This document shows positions 59,911 through 64,000 of a stretch of 64,000 nt of DNA, piece by piece. Each line of letters opens with the position of its first letter. The stretch's first letter is position 1. Both the position numbers and the translations under genes were made by a program. The stretch is from contig NC_080060.1 of NCBI RefSeq assembly GCF_026212465.1, positions 18,737,010-18,801,009 of the forward strand. The letters run 5' to 3'. The notes below the pieces were generated by a model. That model was not told where the DNA came from. It did no database searches and saw only the letters and a list, made by a program, of their open reading frames with translations. This DNA is from Amaranthus tricolor (taxonomy: Eukaryota > Streptophyta > Magnoliopsida > Caryophyllales > Amaranthaceae).

Positions 59911-61904
59911 AGTGTATTTTCATGTGCAAGAATCTACAATTTCCATCAATGCCAATGGTGGCATAACTTCAACTTGTGTGCACACATCAAGAGAATTGCT
60001 TCATATATGCAGTAAATTTGTCTCAGTTGGAGCAAGTACTGTCTTTCTTAGGCAAGGTATTGATTATCACCTTCCCTTCCATCAACTTACCTTATAATCC
60101 AAAAAAAAATCGGCTAATGATACTTGTTTGTGATTAAATGGTGGATGAGAGAAATAATTGATGCGTTCATGTTCCTTTTCAAGCCGAGGTCGTTCAGAGT
60201 TTCCACCTTTGTTATCCGATTACGGCACATGTGGATGTGGGTGCCCTAACCTACCTTGTTATCCCGCCTCAGTTTAGTTGGATACTGAAGTCTAGTCATC
60301 TTTATCTTGTACTACCTTGTATTTCGATGTAAACAAACAATAGCACTTGTTATAGTAAATTAAAATATCAAAATTTTGTTGCGTTAATCCTTTTTCTTTG
60401 CCATCTACTTTTATTTGTTGTCTTTTCAAATGAATAGCATACATAATGGATTGTCGTATTGTTAAATCAAATATTAAATTTTTTTTTCCATTGTATTTTA
60501 TTTGGTTAGATTTCGTTTTCATTGTAAATTTAAATTTGAAATTTATTATGTCAGATTTTGTTTTGTTTTAAGCTTTTGAAGTTTAATTAATCTTTTGAGT
60601 TTTCATCATTTGAGGTTAAGATGATGTTAATTGATTGTTTTCATATTGTTTTATGCTTGGTTTAAGATTATTGTGCTTGTACATAACATTTAAGAAGAAT
60701 GAAAGAAAAATAGTTCATTTCACAAATAAACTCTGCTAAAATTTTTGAAAAATTTCTTAAAATATTTTTCATATGGTAGTGTTTCAGGGAGTTTGAATTA
60801 TGGATTTACCCTTGCTTGCTAACCATTGAGGGTGACAATGATGTAACAACGCTAACTATTATATATTGGTTATGTTGTTTTTCATTGATAAAAAATTTTC
60901 AAACATTCGATCTAGTAAAGTCATTTTTAATTAGATTGCATTCGTTTTTGGGAACTACTCGAGTCGAGTTTGACTCAGTTCAGTTACTTTTTACTTATGG
61001 TAATTTAGGTTAACTATTATATGTTGGTAATAAATATCAATCACAGTTCAAATTCAATTTTCCAATTTTGGTTATCATTTAGTTGGGGTACAAACTCAAT
61101 TCAAGCAATATTCTTTTGGTAAACCTTTAAACAAACATACGTTCACCTAAAAACATACGTTTGGTCGGGTAATTTTGGGTCAGGTCTCTTATTAACAATT
61201 CTAATGTTGATGAATAAAATGAAGTGGATTTTGGTATATTAGCTTCAAAAATAACTGAAATGAGTGAACTAAATTGAGTAAAAGGCTGAATATATCAGCT
61301 TATAACTGAACTAATAAAGTCAGTTTTATATATAACGACAAACTGTACCTTCAAAATGATCCGATTAAATCAGTTTCATACAAATCAGTTTTAAAATGAT
61401 CTGATTAAATCAGTTCCAGATAATTGAAATAATAAAGACAGTTTTATACTTGGAAGGAAAGAAAATGGAGAGATTTGATGGGATGTGTTATCATTTTCTT
61501 GTGCAATTTTGAAGTGAAGGGATTTGAAAGGAAATGATTTGAAGGGGCTTAGCCTTTTATTTTTGTTAATAGTAAGTCTTTTCACCTTTGCAAAGATTTG
61601 AAAGAATAATGATATATTAACTATCAAAATAATGAAAATGATTTACACTTAATATTTTGCTTTTATAAATTTGGATGAAACTTTGTCATTTTTCTTCCAT
61701 GATTTTTAAGTATATAAATTTTATCTTCTTTATTTGCTTTCTCTTCCTTTCATTTCAACAAACAAATAAATTATCTGCTTTTATTTCTCTTCAATTTATT
61801 TTTTCTCCTTCCCTTTCCCTTCCCTTCATTTTTTTCCATCCTAGTGCTCTATCTAAACAAAGTGTTGGTTCATCACAAACAAAACCGAGCAAGCCAAAAA
61901 TACA
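59911..61904. other. 3' flank of the DUF3531 gene, AT-rich, no gene
   Basis: Contains the presumed 3' UTR (possible poly(A) signals are many in this AT-rich DNA). A repeated CAGTTTTA / GATCTGATTAAATCAG pattern lies at about 61300-61445. No coding feature supported. Confidence 0.45.
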
Positions 61905-62060
61905 GTAATTGGTGTTAGGTGTCATTTCTTATGTACTGACAAGAGGGTTAAGGTGAATAATATTGGGACTTCTAACAACCCAGTTGATTTATTCACTAAG
62001 TTTGTTCTATTTGGTAAGTTTAAACATTGATTAGACTTGCTAAATATTGATTACTATGTG
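61905..62060 (+). pseudogene. Copia RNase H C-terminal remnant
   Basis: Plus-strand translation gives VRCHFLCTDKRVKVNNIGTS, then NNPVDLFTKFVLFGKFKH*LDLLNI, closely following the CHFLR....G.I.V..I.T..NPADMLTK.V...KF..CLDLL end of Tork-type Copia pol. TAG at 62029-62031 interrupts it. A purine-rich GGCCCTTAGGGGTGGTG follows at ~62070, then TGTTGGGGAGC, which could be an LTR start. The rest of the element is missing. Confidence 0.65.
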
Positions 62061-62172
62061 ATGTAGTAGGCCCTTAGGGGTGGTGTTGGGGAGCTCTTGT
62101 TGTAGGCATGTTGGACTTCAGGTAGAGCTTGCTTGGGGCTTGGAATGCAGGTGGAGCATTATGAGTTGTTAT

Positions 62173-63953
62173 TAGAGGTGTTCATTCGGGTGATCGGGTC
62201 GGTTTTGGACGAGTGTCATTTGGTTCAGTTGTATTTCGGATCGATTATTTTTCGGATGTGTGTTAAGACGGGTAACAACCGGGTCAGGTCGGTTAGTCAC
62301 GGTTCGGTTGAAGATCAGTTATTTGAGCTACCGGGTTAGCATCGGTTTGGTGTAGTTTGAATAGGGATGCAGGCGGGGCGGGTTTAATAGGAGACCCGCC
62401 CCATCCCCGCCCCATCGGGGAGGGGATGGGTCCCGGTTTGATGGGTCATGGGGCGGGTACGGGTATAAAATTCATACCCACCGCGGGGATGGGGATGGGG
62501 ATGGGTTTTAGGTGATACCCGCCCCATCCCCGCCCCGCCCCGCCCCGCCCCGCCTCAAAATATGTACAAATTTTGGGAAACTGGATACCCGGTATCCGGT
62601 TTATATTAAAGGTAACCCACAAACGTGATTAAGTTATGTATAAATTGATTTGAATGTTTTAAGTATTGTAAGTATAATTTTGGATTCGATAAAAGTTGTG
62701 TAAGTATAATGTCCTAAGTCCGAATGGATGTCTTTTGCTAGTTTCCGTTTTCTTTCCCGTTTTGTAAATGTGATATCTTCTTCGTCCGGACTCGCATTTG
62801 TCTTCATAAAAATGGTTAAAAGAGTTCAAAGTTGTTAATGATGAGTCGATTGGTTATGCGTTTGTCTTTCCCGTTTAGACATGTATATTTATTTGAGACT
62901 TTACAAGGATTGAATATAAATATGTGGCACAGATGGGTATTAAGCGGGGTGGTGGGGCGGGGAAAATGGGTATTACACGGGGATGGATACCCAGATGGGT
63001 GGTGGGGCGGGGATGGTTTTAGATACAAACCCATCGGGGCGGGGACGGGGAAAAAAATTATACCGCCGCAGGGATGGGGATGGGGATGGGGATTGCATTA
63101 ACAGAGGGGGATGGGGATGGTAATTCCAATACCCGCCCCGCCCCGCCCCGTTTGCATCCCTAAGTTTGAAGTTCGTGTCGAGTAGTCAATCGGTCTCGGA
63201 CTATCATCGGTTAATAATTGGTTCGGTTTTACCGGGTACAGATCGGGTTCGTGTATTATTTTCCAGTAGAATTCGGCTACGAATTACTAATTACTATATA
63301 TCGAGTCAATATCAGATTAAGTTGTTAGACATTTTTTAATTGATGATAAGATTCCCCTTAGTTAAAGCAAAAAAGTTAAAATGCAAATCAATTAATGATT
63401 ATTACTTTATTACTTTTACTTGTGACTGTAAATTAAAATTAAAGTTTTATCATTTTTCATCTAATTTAATTAAAAATTAAATAAACATTGAACACTGATT
63501 ATTAACTCTAAATATATGAAACCCTGTATGTATAAAATTTAATTTATTAAAATTTATATTACTTTATTAGATTAACTAATAAGATGATTGAATATGAGTC
63601 GATCATACCTCTATGTTAAAATTTAAAAATTGGTTAGGTTTACAGCATTTCGATTAAAAATTCGTACGGTTTTAGCCGGATCAAGTTCGGTTTTGAGCAT
63701 GATTAGGGTCGGGTATGACTCGGGTCGGCCACTATTAGGTTTGGGTAATCTCAGTTAACGGTTATATGTCGGTTATAAAAATCGGTCGCAGTTCGGGTTT
63801 GATTTTACGATTTTCGGTCGTAAATCGTTTCGGGCGCAACTTCGGTTCGAATAATGTCGATTCGTTAAACCTAAAAAAGAAACATATTTTCGAGTAGGTT
63901 AACTTTCGATTTCAGTTCGGATTTTTGGGTCGGATCATATTTGAACAGCTCTA
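62173..63953. mobile_element. Outer hAT-type non-autonomous element, ~0.97 kb without its insert
   Basis: Ends TAGAGGTGTTCA and TGAACAGCTCTA, with a perfect 8-bp target duplication GTTGTTAT (62165-62172, 63954-63961). The interior is full of GGTTCGG / GGGTCGG words. No transposase. It is split by the GC-rich element at 62362-63162. Confidence 0.9.
62362..63162. mobile_element. Inner GC-rich hAT-type element, 801 bp, nested
   Basis: Ends TAGGGATGCAGG and GTTTGCATCCCTA, with a perfect 8-bp duplication AGTTTGAA (62354-62361, 63163-63170). The outer ~200 bp on each side are dominated by inverted CCCCGCCCCGC / GGGGCGGGG and GGGGATGGGGATGGGG units around an AT-rich core (62560-62930). No meaningful frame. 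The 8-bp duplication and ends support a hAT-mobilised element. Confidence 0.92.
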
Positions 63954-64000
63954 GTTGTTATATATATTTGGAGGACGAGTACGTTATGAGTCTTGGTTAG

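Noticed and set aside
62832..63101. 89-codon frame rich in Gly/Trp
   Set aside because: Translation of GGGGATGGGG-type units in the inner hAT element; compositional artefact.

Overview
This is a nuclear segment of a flowering plant, most likely a eudicot. Evidence: one host gene with spliceosomal GT-AG introns and a plastid-type N-terminus; plant-type Copia and Gypsy retrotransposons; an RTE-like LINE; hAT- and Tourist-type non-autonomous DNA elements; broken members of plant families (F-box, S-protein homologue, LRR receptor-like protein, RGLG E3 ligase, alpha-tubulin); and long (TA)n and (TAA)n microsatellites in an AT-rich background. A Tat/Retand-like Gypsy element with an antisense gene hints weakly at Caryophyllales. 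I cannot name the species.

Layout. 0-7 kb: two RTE-like LINE remnants in opposite orientations, (TA)n arrays and a 2.2-kb insertion. 7-10 kb: AT-rich, no gene. 10.4-15.3 kb: a decayed Copia element on the minus strand with ~0.7-kb LTRs, plus an inverted LTR fragment beside it. 16.3 kb: a hAT-like element with target duplication. 17.1-24.6 kb: minus-strand fragments of two host genes, the RING end of an RGLG ligase and exon 1 of alpha-tubulin, flanked by a diverged ~200-bp direct repeat and split by a young, intact Copia (18886-23982; two differences between 170-bp LTRs; one 1503-residue polyprotein). 26-29.6 kb: broken LRR, S-protein homologue and F-box sequences. 29.8-42.0 kb: a Tat-type Gypsy on the minus strand with gag-PR-RT-RH-IN broken by stops, a multi-exon antisense gene between IN and the 3' LTR, and ~80-bp degenerate tandem repeats on both sides of that gene. 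42.4-42.9 kb: a Copia gag fragment. 43.4-52.9 kb: an old minus-strand Gypsy with terminal TTAGG duplications, hosting a 1.2-kb solo LTR and further decayed Gypsy sequence.

54.6-59.9 kb: the only apparently intact host gene, an eight-exon plus-strand gene for a 300-residue plastid-type DUF3531 protein. A (TA)n array starts about 160 bp before its ATG, and two same-length copies of one Tourist-like MITE lie ~1 kb upstream and inside intron 3. 59.9-64 kb: a Copia RNase H remnant, then a GC-rich hAT-type element nested inside another hAT-type element, both with perfect 8-bp target duplications.

The window is mainly a record of nested transposition around one conserved gene. I found no CRISPR array, operon, rRNA or convincing tRNA. 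The least ordinary items are the antisense spliced gene with its flanking tandem repeats, the RGLG/alpha-tubulin fragment cluster, and the nested GC-rich hAT element.
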